This document shows positions 28,171 through 37,240 of a stretch of 59,058 nt of DNA, in pieces. The translations under genes were made by a program, and so were the position numbers. The notes under the pieces were generated by a model. The model was given only the letters and a program-made list of their open reading frames with translations. It did no database searches and was not told the origin of the DNA. This stretch comes from Thermotalea metallivorans (GTDB taxonomy: Bacteria > Bacillota > Clostridia > Peptostreptococcales > Thermotaleaceae), in the NCBI RefSeq assembly GCF_001562415.1, contig NZ_LOEE01000041.1, positions 1 to 59,058 of the forward strand, in the 5' to 3' direction. Positions within the stretch are counted from its first letter, which is position 1; every line of letters starts with the position of its first letter.

Positions 28171-28205
28171 AGTATAAGTTTACCACACAGTGAAATTGTT
28201 GTCAA
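28171..28205 (-). promoter_or_regulatory. Promoter of the chemoreceptor/hpd operon with an internal palindrome
   Basis: Minus strand TTGACA (28200-28205) and TAAACT (28177-28182) are 17 bases apart. The 13-bp palindrome ttatacagtataa (28165-28177) overlaps the -10 and start region, and an outer dyad ctgtgt/acacag surrounds it, so a repressor may bind here as well. Confidence 0.65.
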
Positions 28206-28380
28206 TTTTTTTGTTTTTTCGACATTTTTCTTCACATTTCTACATTTGTTTCTTCTGCAAAATTTTCCATCAGCCAATACTTCAATTGCTTTCCAAGACT
28301 GAATCATCCAACAATCTGTTACATGATTTCCTTCCATTTGTGGAAAAATAGTTTCAAGACTAAGGAAAGGGTGAAAAAAG

Positions 28381-29082
28381 ATGAATGAAAAGAGAAAAAA
28401 TCGAATCATCCACGATAAACTTCCCAGCCAGGATGACCTCATCGTGGATCAGATCAAAGATCAATTGGAAGAAAAAATGCAGGCCAGCGCCATGGATATC
28501 AACCTTTTCTGCAAGGATGGTTACGTCCATATGTACGGCATGGTAGACGTCCTTGCTGAGAAGAAAAAGGCTGAAAGCATTGCAAAATCCGTCAAAGGCG
28601 TTAGAAAAATCGAAAATAAAATCACCGTTGCCATGGACAGCAATATCACCGATAAACATATGGAAAAAGAAATCATCCATCGCCTTACGCGCGGAGAACG
28701 CAGTGAAAGCCTCCTTGGGGTCAGCGTAAAGGTAGAAGACGGTGTGGCCAACCTCATGGGTACGGCAAAAACTTTAAGAGATGCCCATGGAGCCATGGCT
28801 GTAGCCTCGGAAGTCAGGGGCATTAAAGATGTGGTAAACAACATCGAAATCTCCGATACCACATCCTATGATGATGCATCCGTCAACAGCCATATTACCC
28901 AAGCCCTCAGCACAACGGACTTAAATTATCCCGATATCCTTCACACCGTAGAACATGGGAAAGTTACCCTAGAGGGCTTTGTCAACAGCCGGCGGGAAAT
29001 GGAACTGGCAAAGGAAATTGCCATGGGCGTAGAAGGGGTACGGAAGGTAGTTAATCGGTTGAAAATTAGAAAAGAATCATAG
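28381..29082 (+). CDS. BON-domain protein with three repeats
   Basis: A 233-residue soluble protein with three BON domains, roughly 20-83, 90-150 and 160-230. Each shows the typical D/E-x(n)-V-x-LxGxV pattern (for example GVANLMGTAKT and GKVTLEGFVNS). BON domains usually bind phospholipid or solutes at the envelope and appear in stress proteins such as OsmY. No signal peptide is visible, so this one is probably cytoplasmic. GGAAAGGGTG precedes the ATG. It is transcribed alone, divergently from the chemoreceptor operon, and ends just before a hairpin. Confidence 0.85.
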   Translation: MNEKRKNRIIHDKLPSQDDLIVDQIKDQLEEKMQASAMDINLFCKDGYVHMYGMVDVLAEKKKAESIAKSVKGVRKIENKITVAMDSNITDKHMEKEIIHRLTRGERSESLLGVSVKVEDGVANLMGTAKTLRDAHGAMAVASEVRGIKDVVNNIEISDTTSYDDASVNSHITQALSTTDLNYPDILHTVEHGKVTLEGFVNSRREMELAKEIAMGVEGVRKVVNRLKIRKES

Positions 29083-29088
29083 TATAGA

Positions 29089-29109
29089 AGACAGCCTTGA
29101 AGGCTGTCT
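29089..29109 (+). terminator. Hairpin after the BON gene
   Basis: Arms agacagcct and aggctgtct pair almost perfectly around a short loop. No strong T run follows, so termination strength is uncertain. Confidence 0.5.
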
Positions 29110-29502
29110 GAATTTGTGAATATATCCTTGCGGTTTGGCTTCCTGCTCAGACCTGCACCGCTTTTATCCAGTCACCAGCTGCCAGTTACCGTCTGTCATC
29201 TGCTGCCAAGGATGTACCCTTATGGACTAATTTGCTAGCAGACATTCGTTCGCAACCATTGGTAACAAAACCGAGATCTCAAAGGTTGATAAACATTATA
29301 TTCCTTTAAAAACTAAGGAATCAAAAAAATAAAAAAACATTTGGAAAACTATTGTATTTTTCCCAATATGCCGTATAATATATTTGGGTTATTTTTATGA
29401 TATTATATTGCACTCCGCATATGGTTTCATCATTTCTGTCATAGGCTGCGATTCAAAAATATAGATTACCTCTTTGCTTCCAATGGAAAATGAGGTTTCG
29501 TT
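29110..29502. repeat. Gene-free stretch with two dispersed repeat fragments
   Basis: At 29130-29155 the segment ggtttggcttcctgctcagacc matches the left arm region of the inverted-repeat element at 37241-37343. At 29168-29209 a cagtcaccagctgccagttacc segment belongs to the CAGTTACCAG family also seen at 45852, 53055 and 54979. The remainder is AT-rich and shows no gene. Confidence 0.6.
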
Positions 29503-29971
29503 ATGAAAAAATTTACGAAAACCTTTCTGGCGGTAGTACTGGCAGCTTTTGTATTGCAGTATATTTGGGAATACACAGCCTGCCAGATATTTTATGTCAT
29601 GAGTGAAAAGGCATCGAGTACTTTTCTCATGTTCAGCCCTACCCTTGGCGATGTCATGATGCCCGTCGCTTTATATGCCCTGCTGTCCTTTGTCAATAAG
29701 AATCCCGAATGGATTTTAAAAAAATGGCAGGCAAAAGAATAAAGAATATAGTATTGTCATGCTGTACCCATTATTTTTAAGCTTTTATTTTGAGATCAGT
29801 GCCCTATACACAGGAAGGTGGGCCTATTCCGATGTCATGCCCCTGTTTTCGAACACCCATGTAGGCTTGATACCTGTATTACAGCTTGTATTGCTCTTTC
29901 CTATCACTTTTTTCATCACCAGGTATATCATTCAGTATATGGAAAAAAGGCATCGTCGCACCCGGTTATAG
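29503..29971 (+). pseudogene. Small membrane protein split by a 7-bp duplication
   Basis: Two frames, 29503-29742 (79 residues) and 29759-29971 (70 residues), look like halves of one protein of about 155 residues with four hydrophobic segments. At the junction the DNA reads gca-aaagaat-aaagaat-atagt. Removing one aaagaat joins them as ...QAKEYSIVMLYPLF.... The second half has an LSFYFEISALYT...WAYSDVMP segment that recalls small clostridial membrane proteins of the CBO0543 type, but I am not certain of the family. Slippage over the tandem 7-mer could restore the frame. Confidence 0.65.
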
Positions 29972-30199
29972 CTGTTCAGCAGATAACCTTCCCAATCCAT
30001 TCAAGAAGGTTTGCTTTTTGTTTATTTTCTTTGTTTTTATTTAATGATTTTTATGAAATTATTATTTTCTATATTGAAAATTTCATATGTCGATAGATAC
30101 AATATAAAAAAAGTGCCTAACGCAAACCATTGGCTTTTCGAATACCAAGCAACGATGCTCTTGATAATATAAATTTATTTTTATGCATTGGAGGATTGT

Positions 30200-30382
30200 A
30201 TGATAAGCAATTTAGAAGATTTGAAAGCAATTGAAAAAAACATTGAAACCGCTCGGAAAGATTTGCATAAGTTGATCAATTGTGACAGGACTGCCCTAAC
30301 AAAGTCTCAGGTCGTCGAACTGAGCCAGCAATTGGACAGGTTGATTCTTCATTATATGCAAAAACAAAATTTCCAAGCCTAA
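30200..30382 (+). CDS. Spo0E-like sporulation phosphatase
   Basis: A 60-residue helical-hairpin protein of the Spo0E family, which dephosphorylates Spo0A~P and delays sporulation. The diagnostic C-terminal motif SQQLDRLILHY is present. GGAGG lies 7 bases before the ATG at 30200; an earlier ATG in frame is poorly placed. It is transcribed alone and ends at a strong terminator. It implies that the host forms spores. The 217 bases upstream hold no other element I recognise. Confidence 0.88.
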   Translation: MISNLEDLKAIEKNIETARKDLHKLINCDRTALTKSQVVELSQQLDRLILHYMQKQNFQA

Positions 30383-30402
30383 ACTTTTATCCTATTTCTA
30401 TA

Positions 30403-30457
30403 CAATGAAGCAGGAGGCAAATGGAGATTCTGTCTGTCTCCTGCTCCATTGTTTTTT
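30403..30457 (+). terminator. Intrinsic terminator of the Spo0E-like gene
   Basis: Arms caatgaagcaggag and ctcctgctccattg pair with one mismatch and are followed by TTTTTT. It abuts the convergent adenine deaminase gene and may also end that operon. Confidence 0.85.
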
Positions 30458-32172
30458 CATTCTTTGATGCTTAATTCAATAAAGTCAAAAATATCCACAT
30501 CAAACAATCCCATGTCCGTCACCTTGACGGAAGGAATCACCGGCAAAGCCAAGAAAGACAGGGTCATGAAGGGGTCAATATCTCCATTGACTCCTAATTT
30601 TCGAGCCATCTCCATCATTTCCTTGAGTTGTGCATCTACTTCCTCAATGGTTTGATCAGAAATCAATCCGGCAATCGGCAAGGGCAGGGTCTTTAGGACC
30701 TTCCCCTTTGAACAAATGGTAATACCCCCACCACATCTTTCGATCTCTTCGATGGCCGTCATCATATCCCCATCATTGTCTCCGATCACCACAAGATTGT
30801 GGGAATCATGGGCTACCGTGGAAGCAATGGCCCCGTTTTTCAGTTTAAAATCCTCCACCAAAGCCAGCCCTATATTTCCTGTGGCTCTGTGACGCTCAAT
30901 TACAGCCATTTTCAGTATATCCAACCGGTTATGAAATTTAAATTTTCCCTCTTCCGTTTCTATTTTTCGTATTACTTTTTCTGTCAGCAAACTATGGGGA
31001 AGGATTTTGATCACGTGGGCAATATCTGAAGCAACTAGGATCTCTAATTTTTCCTTGGTCACTTTGCCTATGTTGACCGTATTCAAAACAGCAGAATTAT
31101 AGCGGGTTTCCACCTGAAATAATGCCCTGCCGTTCTCTGCCACTTTTTTCCCTTCTTTGTAAACCTCTACTACGTTAAACTGCTGCAAATCATCGATAAT
31201 AATCAAATCTGCCCTATATCCCGGAGCCACGGCACCCAGAGTTTTCAGCCCATAGCATTCGGCAGCATTGAGGGTAGCCATTCTTATCGCTGAAATGGGA
31301 GAAAAACCATTTTTGATGGCTGTTCGAATGTTGTTATCTATATGTCCGTTGACAAGGATATCCTCAGGATGGCGATCATCGGTGCAGAAAAGGCATCTTC
31401 TGAGGTTTTCCTTCGTCACCCCACGGATCAGATTTTCTAGATTTCTCGCCGCTGAACCTTCTCGAATCTGGATATACATGCCCAGTCGCAGCCGCTCCAG
31501 CATCTCCCCTTGGGTAGAACACTCGTGTTCCGTTTTTGTTCCTGCCATGACATAGGCATTTAAAGCATGGCCTGTAATGCCGGGGCCATGGCCATCAATG
31601 AATTTATCCTTTGCTATCTGAATTTTATCCAAAACCATTTTCTCTCCGCGGATCACAGCAGGATAATCCATCAGCTCCCCAAGCCCCAGTACCCTTGGAT
31701 GACCTATGAGCTGTTTTAGGGCGGCTGCGTCCAAGATTGCCCCTGAATTTTCAAAGGATGTGGCAGGGACGCAGGAGGGCAGCATCACATATACATTCAA
31801 GGGAAGTCCTTCACTTTCTTCCAGAATATATCGAATCCCTTCTAAGCCGCATACATTAGCAATTTCATGGGGATCTGCAATGATCGTGGTTGTCCCTCGG
31901 GGTACAATAGCCCTGGCAAATTGTCCTGGAGTTACCATGGAAGATTCTATGTGCACATGGCCGTCAATCAGTCCCGGTGCTACAAATCTCCCCTCCATAT
32001 CCTTTTCTTCTTCTCCTTCATAAACTCCTATGCCTGCAATGGTATCTCCATCGATGGCTATATCTCCCGAAAGAATCTCCTCCGTAAATACATTGATGAT
32101 CTGGCAGTTTTTCAATACTAGAGGTGCTTTTTTCCTTCCCGCTGCTATATCAATCCTATCTTTCAAAGTCAT
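30457..32172 (-). CDS. ade: Adenine deaminase
   Basis: A 571-residue amidohydrolase that converts adenine to hypoxanthine and ammonia. The metal site looks canonical: H72 and H74 in DGHVHIESS, E166 in GLGELMDYP, H195 in FIDGHGPG, H216 in KTEHE, and the TDD Asp. I chose the ATG at 32172; a GTG two codons earlier is closer to the GGAGGG site and is equally possible. It overlaps the upstream xdh gene by 17 bases and is the last gene of the purine operon. Compare the second, divergent copy at 38842-40653. Confidence 0.95.
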   Translation of the reverse strand: MTLKDRIDIAAGRKKAPLVLKNCQIINVFTEEILSGDIAIDGDTIAGIGVYEGEEEKDMEGRFVAPGLIDGHVHIESSMVTPGQFARAIVPRGTTTIIADPHEIANVCGLEGIRYILEESEGLPLNVYVMLPSCVPATSFENSGAILDAAALKQLIGHPRVLGLGELMDYPAVIRGEKMVLDKIQIAKDKFIDGHGPGITGHALNAYVMAGTKTEHECSTQGEMLERLRLGMYIQIREGSAARNLENLIRGVTKENLRRCLFCTDDRHPEDILVNGHIDNNIRTAIKNGFSPISAIRMATLNAAECYGLKTLGAVAPGYRADLIIIDDLQQFNVVEVYKEGKKVAENGRALFQVETRYNSAVLNTVNIGKVTKEKLEILVASDIAHVIKILPHSLLTEKVIRKIETEEGKFKFHNRLDILKMAVIERHRATGNIGLALVEDFKLKNGAIASTVAHDSHNLVVIGDNDGDMMTAIEEIERCGGGITICSKGKVLKTLPLPIAGLISDQTIEEVDAQLKEMMEMARKLGVNGDIDPFMTLSFLALPVIPSVKVTDMGLFDVDIFDFIELSIKE

Positions 32173-33163
32173 TGCCACAGTTTCCCTCCTTTTTCCTTTT
32201 CCTGATCGCTGCCAATATTTTTTCCGGTGTAACGGGAATCTCATAAAATCGAATGCCTATGGCATCATAGATAGCATTCAGAATCGCCGGTGCCACAGGA
32301 ATCATTACCGGTTCTCCGATTCCCTTAGCACCAAAGGGGCCCGTAGATTCCGGGTCCTCTATGATCATCTTCTCCAGTTCCGGCATGTCCAAAGCTGTGG
32401 GTATTAAATAATTGGCAAATCGATTGTGCTTAATTTCTCCTTGGACAAGATGCAAATCTTCCATCAACCCGTAGCCTAACCCCATGGCAAACCCGCCATC
32501 GATCTGGCCCTCGATCAGCTCAGGGTTAATGGCCCTGCCCACATCCTGGGCACATACGCCTCTGACCACTTCCACAATCCCCGTTTCTGTATCCACCTCT
32601 ACTTCTACGCCATAACAACAAAAAGTATAGGGCCAATAGGGTGCTCCGGCACCGGTCTCTTCATCCACCGGCGTCGTCTGGGCAACAAAACTGGCTTCTA
32701 CCCGGATGGGTTCTTCTCCAACCAGTTCCCGAAAATGCACCCTCTTTTTCGGATAAGCCTTTAAATAAACCTGTCGATCCTCTACCGCCAATCCATGGGC
32801 AGAAGGAAGCTCAAGATGTTTCTGTGCCCGTTCCAACAAAATATTTTTCAAAGCTTCCGCTGCCTTTTTTACCGCATTGCCCGAGTTGTAAGTCTGCCGA
32901 CTGGCCGCTGCCGTTCCTGCATCGGGAGACGTATCCGTATCTTCACACAGGAGTCGGATATCCTTCATTTCCAGCCCCAATACCTCCGCAGCAATCTGGG
33001 TCAGAATGGTTTTTGCTCCCTGTCCTACCTCCGTAGCACCAATGCAGACGCTTACCTGTCCTCGGTTGTTCATCTGCACCTTTGCCGTGGATACATCGGG
33101 AAATCCGTTGCCGTAGCCTGTTCCGTAAAATGCCGCAGCCATTCCCTTTCCTCTCTTTTTCAT
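32156..33163 (-). CDS. Xanthine dehydrogenase molybdenum subunit, C-terminal half
   Basis: The 335 residues cover the second half of the molybdopterin-binding subunit: GATEVGQGAKT near residue 43, and GAKGIGEP near residue 280, which supplies the catalytic Glu. Together with the frame upstream (418 residues) it adds up to about 753 residues, the usual size of a single XdhA-type subunit. GAGGTG lies a few bases upstream of its ATG, so it can be translated on its own. It may be a genuinely split subunit or the product of a frameshift; both halves keep their motifs. Confidence 0.85.
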   Translation of the reverse strand: MKKRGKGMAAAFYGTGYGNGFPDVSTAKVQMNNRGQVSVCIGATEVGQGAKTILTQIAAEVLGLEMKDIRLLCEDTDTSPDAGTAAASRQTYNSGNAVKKAAEALKNILLERAQKHLELPSAHGLAVEDRQVYLKAYPKKRVHFRELVGEEPIRVEASFVAQTTPVDEETGAGAPYWPYTFCCYGVEVEVDTETGIVEVVRGVCAQDVGRAINPELIEGQIDGGFAMGLGYGLMEDLHLVQGEIKHNRFANYLIPTALDMPELEKMIIEDPESTGPFGAKGIGEPVMIPVAPAILNAIYDAIGIRFYEIPVTPEKILAAIRKRKKEGNCGNDFER

Positions 33164-33167
33164 CCTT

Positions 33168-34424
33168 TCACCTCAATCCATGAAACAATCTCTGTCCCAC
33201 TGCTTCTATACAGCGTTCCAGGGGAACACTTTCATGAAGAATCTGTCCGTTGGCTGTTTCACTGCCCACCCGAAAGCAATTGAACAGGCGGAATCGTACA
33301 GGATCCATACCGAGGGCTTGAGCGAGAATATCCATTTGCTGCTCTGAAGCAATAGGTACCTGGGTTGCCCCGAATCCCCGCATAGCACCGCAGAAAGGAT
33401 TGTTTGTATAGACAGCATAGCTGTCAATTTTTACATTGGGTATTTCATAAGGCCCTGTGGCATGGACGCCTGCCTTGCGCATGACATTGACCGCCCAAGA
33501 AGCATAGGCCCCCGTATCACCGATCAGCGTTGCCTCCATAGCCAACAGCTTTCCTTCTTTACTGGCACCCGTTTTATACCGCATGATGATGGGATGTCGC
33601 TTGGCATGGGCATAAAAGGATTCTTCCCTGGAATAGACAGCTTTCACCGCTTTCCCGGTGAGATAGGCGCCAAGGGCTAGATGAATCTGCAGCGTAATAT
33701 CTTCTCTCCCCCCAAAGGCACCCCCCACAGCAGGATTGATGATCTTTACTTTTTCCTTAGGCAGTCCCAACGCCTCTGCCACTTCCAACTGATCAAAATG
33801 GGGGTACTGAGTTGCTGCGCATACCACAATATTTCCTTCTTGGTCCCAATAGGCAACGCCTGCCTCCGGTTGAAGAAATGCATGGTCTACCATGGATGTC
33901 TTGTATTCCCTCTCCACAATGACATGGCAGTTTTTGAAACCTTCCTCCACATTTCCTTTTCTGCATCGATAGTGGTAGATGATGTTGCTTTCTCCATGAA
34001 TTTTGGGTGCATCCTTTGCTATGGCTTCCACGGGATCAAATACGGCGGGCAATTCTGTGTACCGGACTTTTATCTTTGCAAGGCCTTCGCAAGCTGCCTT
34101 TTCACTGGTTGCAATAACGAAGGCAATGGGATCTCCGATTCTGCGTACCCTTTCGGAACAAAGAACCTCATGGTCCTTGAATAATACGCCATGATGATTC
34201 TGGCCCGTTACATCCTTGGCCGTCAAAATTTTGACAACACCCGGCGTTTTTTCTCCTTCTTCTATCTCCACCTGTATATAAGCATGGGGTTTCTCCGATC
34301 GGAGGGTTTTCCCATAGAGCATACCCTCTAGGTAAATATCCTGGGGATACAGGGCTTCTCCTTTGACCTTTGCCCTGCCATCCACTCGTATCACCCTGTT
34401 CCCTACGATATTAAGAGGTTCCAT
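33168..34424 (-). CDS. Xanthine dehydrogenase molybdenum subunit, N-terminal half
   Basis: The 418 residues match the first half of the large molybdenum subunit of purine hydroxylases. Visible are GGAFGGRED (about residue 240), which contacts the cofactor, and RGFGATQVPIASEQQ (about 350). It ends in an abrupt ...RLFHGLR-stop, four bases before the ATG of the C-terminal half. Relatives continue unbroken here into a basic linker and MAAxFYGTGYGNG. It overlaps the 2Fe-2S subunit gene by 14 bases. In this operon it should oxidise hypoxanthine to xanthine or interconvert xanthine and urate. Confidence 0.87.
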   Translation of the reverse strand: MEPLNIVGNRVIRVDGRAKVKGEALYPQDIYLEGMLYGKTLRSEKPHAYIQVEIEEGEKTPGVVKILTAKDVTGQNHHGVLFKDHEVLCSERVRRIGDPIAFVIATSEKAACEGLAKIKVRYTELPAVFDPVEAIAKDAPKIHGESNIIYHYRCRKGNVEEGFKNCHVIVEREYKTSMVDHAFLQPEAGVAYWDQEGNIVVCAATQYPHFDQLEVAEALGLPKEKVKIINPAVGGAFGGREDITLQIHLALGAYLTGKAVKAVYSREESFYAHAKRHPIIMRYKTGASKEGKLLAMEATLIGDTGAYASWAVNVMRKAGVHATGPYEIPNVKIDSYAVYTNNPFCGAMRGFGATQVPIASEQQMDILAQALGMDPVRFRLFNCFRVGSETANGQILHESVPLERCIEAVGQRLFHGLR

Positions 34425-34899
34425 CTTCCTTTCCCCCCCTTATGTATGACGAAGCCAAGGCAATGGCATCTACAATTTTATGATAGCCGGTACACCGGCA
34501 CAAATTGCCGGATATGCCCTCACGAATCTCTTCTCTGGTAGGTTCCGGGTTTTTATCCAGCAGGGCCTTGGCCGATAAAACCATTCCCGGTGTACAGAAT
34601 CCGCACTGAACAGCACCCACTTCCAGAAACGCCCTTTGTATGGGGTGAAGGGTGCCCCCCTTGGCAATGCCTTCGATGGTCGTAATGTCACTGCCATCGG
34701 CCTGGAAAGCCATTACCAAACAGGAATTGACTGTCCTGCCGTCCATGATTACCGTACAGGCGCCACACTCTCCTTCCCCACAGCCTTCCTTTGTTCCTGT
34801 AAGCCTCAGTTGATCCCTAAGCACATCAATTAACCGCACGCCCTCCTCCACATCCAAACCATAGGTTTTACCATTCACCGTAAGACGAATGTGCACCAT
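34411..34899 (-). CDS. Xanthine dehydrogenase [2Fe-2S] subunit
   Basis: A 162-residue electron-transfer subunit with two [2Fe-2S] clusters. The plant-type ferredoxin cluster uses CGEGECGAC...NSC (residues about 39-62), and the second uses CGFC and CRC near residues 100-137. It links the molybdenum centre to the FAD subunit. It overlaps its neighbours at both ends (32 bases with the FAD subunit, 14 with the molybdenum subunit), a sign of tight translational coupling. Confidence 0.96.
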   Translation of the reverse strand: MVHIRLTVNGKTYGLDVEEGVRLIDVLRDQLRLTGTKEGCGEGECGACTVIMDGRTVNSCLVMAFQADGSDITTIEGIAKGGTLHPIQRAFLEVGAVQCGFCTPGMVLSAKALLDKNPEPTREEIREGISGNLCRCTGYHKIVDAIALASSYIRGGKEDGTS

Positions 34900-35761
34900 A
34901 TCCCTTTACCCCCTTCATAGCTCCGTAAAAAGCCCTCCGAAATAACCCTTGTATCGCCTCCCCCTTGAACAGGGCGGAACTCCTTCCCCTCAAGCGTGCT
35001 TCCACAAGGCCAGCCATTTCTTTTATCCCCTGCCGGAGGAGCTCTTCGCTTATTTTCTTTCCCTTCAATCCTCGCTCCACTTGGGTTTCCCGCTGGGGAT
35101 ATGGGCCCAAGGCACCCGTAGCAATGCGAATTTCCCGGATAGTAGCATCTCCTTCCAAGGATAAAAATACGGCACAGGAAACCCGGGCTATGGCCAGGGC
35201 TTTTCTGAAACCTAATTTTTCAAAGTCCATATGCTCCTTTTCCCTGGGTTTTAGGAACCGGACGGCATAGAGAATTTCCGAATCTCCCAGGGCAACCTTT
35301 CCCTTATCCAGATAAAAATCTTTTAACGCCACGGTTCTAGTCATATCCTTCCTCTTGATCACTGCCTGGGCATCCAAGGCCAACAGGGGTGGGACTGCAT
35401 CGGCAGCAGGAGAACCATTGCAAATATTCCCTCCAATGGTCCCCATATTCCGGATTTGCGGGGAACCCATCCATTGACAGGCTTTCCATAATCCCGGGCA
35501 AAGGTTTTTCATCCCTTGATGCCCTACAATATCCGCAAACCGTGTTCCGGCTCCTATGATGATTTCTCTATCTTCCATCTGAATAAACCGCAGTTCTTTC
35601 AGCTTTGAGATGTCCACCAGCATATGCTTTCCACATCCCTTTTGACGGAGGGATATGACGAAATCCGTTCCCCCTGCAATCAGCTGCACCTGGTTTCTTT
35701 GCCCATCCAATATTTCCAACACTTCCTCTAGATTCGACGGCCTGATACACTGTCCGATCAT
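34868..35761 (-). CDS. Xanthine dehydrogenase FAD-binding subunit
   Basis: A 297-residue FAD subunit of the CoxM/XdhB type. The IAGGTDFVISLRQ segment (about 28-40) binds the FAD pyrophosphate, and IRNMGTIGGNICNGSPAAD (about 105-123) is the second FAD signature. It completes the three-part purine hydroxylase with the two downstream subunits and would pass electrons to NAD(P) or ferredoxin. It is 34 bases downstream of the aminopurine deaminase gene. Confidence 0.95.
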   Translation of the reverse strand: MIGQCIRPSNLEEVLEILDGQRNQVQLIAGGTDFVISLRQKGCGKHMLVDISKLKELRFIQMEDREIIIGAGTRFADIVGHQGMKNLCPGLWKACQWMGSPQIRNMGTIGGNICNGSPAADAVPPLLALDAQAVIKRKDMTRTVALKDFYLDKGKVALGDSEILYAVRFLKPREKEHMDFEKLGFRKALAIARVSCAVFLSLEGDATIREIRIATGALGPYPQRETQVERGLKGKKISEELLRQGIKEMAGLVEARLRGRSSALFKGEAIQGLFRRAFYGAMKGVKGYGAHSSYGEW

Positions 35762-35795
35762 TGCCTTTTCATCCCCTTTATCCGTGGATTTCTCT

Positions 35796-37139
35796 CTATT
35801 TTTGAATCCCTGCCCTTTTCAGCTGCTGTCCGATGATCCGATTGGCCTCTTGGATGACAGACTCCTCGCAGATGGTGATGAGTTTTCGATCCCGCATCAC
35901 TACGTTCCCATCGATCATGGTCGTCCTTACATCTTGGGCCGTAGCTGAATACACCAATTGGGATACAATATCTACATTTTCGAAAGGTACCATATGAATC
36001 CCCTTTACATCTACAATGGCCAGATCTGCCTTTTTCCCTTCCTCAAGACTTCCGATTTCATCTTCCAATCCCATGGCTTTTGCCCCACCGATAGTAGCCA
36101 TTTCAAATACCTTTTGTGCAGGCATCGTTGTGGGATCAAAAAGCCGTCCTTTTTGTATCAGGGCAGCACTGCGCATTTCTGCAAACATATCCAGATTATT
36201 ATTGCATGGGGCCCCGTCTGCACCGATGGATACATGGGCGCCCATCTGCAGGAGTTCAGGTATTTTTGCAATCCCTGAAGCTAATTTTAGATTGGAATTG
36301 GGGCAATGGGCGATCTTGGTTCCTGTCTCCGCCAAAATCCTCATCTCTTCCTCATGCAACCAAATACAGTGGGCCAGCACCAGATTTTCTCCTGTCAGAC
36401 CAAGTTTATGCAAATAGGTTATATTCCGCATGCCTCTGTCCTTTTCCACTAGAGCAATTTCTCCCTGATTTTCTGAGGCATGGGTGTGTACCATGACGTC
36501 ATAGTCCCTGGCTAGGTCCCTGACCTTTAACAGCAGTTTTTCTGTACAGGATACCACAAATCTCGGGGCAAAGGCATATTGGATTCTGCCGTTCCCTTTA
36601 CCGTGCCATTCCCGTAAAAGCCTTACGCTCTCCTGAATGGATCGCTCCGTATCCTCCATGAGAGTGGAAGGCACCCCTTGTCCATAATCCATCATACATT
36701 TTCCCATATGGGCTCTAAATCCCGTTTCCAGCACGGCATGGAAGGCAGCTTCCGTATGATTTACAGTTTCCATATCAATGATGGCGGTAGTTCCCCCTTT
36801 GATCAGCTCCCCAATGCCCAACTTAGCCGAGATATAATTGGATTCCTCCGTATGCATTCCCTCTAGGGGCCATATTCTATTTTTCAACCAATCCAGCAGT
36901 TCCAAATCGTCTGCTTGCCCCCTGAACAAACTCTGGGTCAGATGAATATGGGTCTGAATCAGCCCGGGAATAACTACCAATCCTTGGGCATCTATCATTT
37001 CATCGGCGGGAATTTTTAAATCCCTTCCTATGGTCTCAATCAGATTCCCTCTGATAAAAATATCTCCTTTTTTTACTTCCCTTGCTTTGTTCATGGTGAC
37101 AAGGGTCCCATTTTGAATCAGTATGGTTTTTGCTGGCAT
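35796..37139 (-). CDS. Amidohydrolase, guanine/5'-deoxyadenosine deaminase-like
   Basis: A 447-residue amidohydrolase of the SsnA/MtaD/TrzN group. Metal-site motifs are in place: THIHL (HxH), VHTHASEN, LAHCIWL and SIGADGAPCNN with the final Asp. Annotated relatives deaminate guanine, 5'-deoxyadenosine or S-adenosylhomocysteine. Between xanthine dehydrogenase and a purine permease, guanine or another aminopurine is the likeliest substrate, giving xanthine directly. The ATG at 37139 has AAGGGGAG upstream; 27 earlier codons in the frame lack support. Confidence 0.85.
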   Translation of the reverse strand: MPAKTILIQNGTLVTMNKAREVKKGDIFIRGNLIETIGRDLKIPADEMIDAQGLVVIPGLIQTHIHLTQSLFRGQADDLELLDWLKNRIWPLEGMHTEESNYISAKLGIGELIKGGTTAIIDMETVNHTEAAFHAVLETGFRAHMGKCMMDYGQGVPSTLMEDTERSIQESVRLLREWHGKGNGRIQYAFAPRFVVSCTEKLLLKVRDLARDYDVMVHTHASENQGEIALVEKDRGMRNITYLHKLGLTGENLVLAHCIWLHEEEMRILAETGTKIAHCPNSNLKLASGIAKIPELLQMGAHVSIGADGAPCNNNLDMFAEMRSAALIQKGRLFDPTTMPAQKVFEMATIGGAKAMGLEDEIGSLEEGKKADLAIVDVKGIHMVPFENVDIVSQLVYSATAQDVRTTMIDGNVVMRDRKLITICEESVIQEANRIIGQQLKRAGIQK

Positions 37140-37240
37140 TTTTTCTCCCCTTCCCCTTTTGTCCATATGATGATCTATCATGCTTGGAGGACGATGCCCC
37201 CATTCATCATAGAAGACCATAGGGTTTGCATGTAGACAAA

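Noticed and set aside
28042..28302. An 86-residue plus-strand frame upstream of the BON gene
   Set aside because: It is antisense to the c-di-GMP riboswitch and the promoter of the chemoreceptor operon.
33168..33170. The TGA between the xanthine dehydrogenase halves as a selenocysteine codon
   Set aside because: The downstream half is in another frame, so readthrough would not join them, and no SECIS-like hairpin directly follows. Selenium in these enzymes is a labile cofactor rather than selenocysteine.
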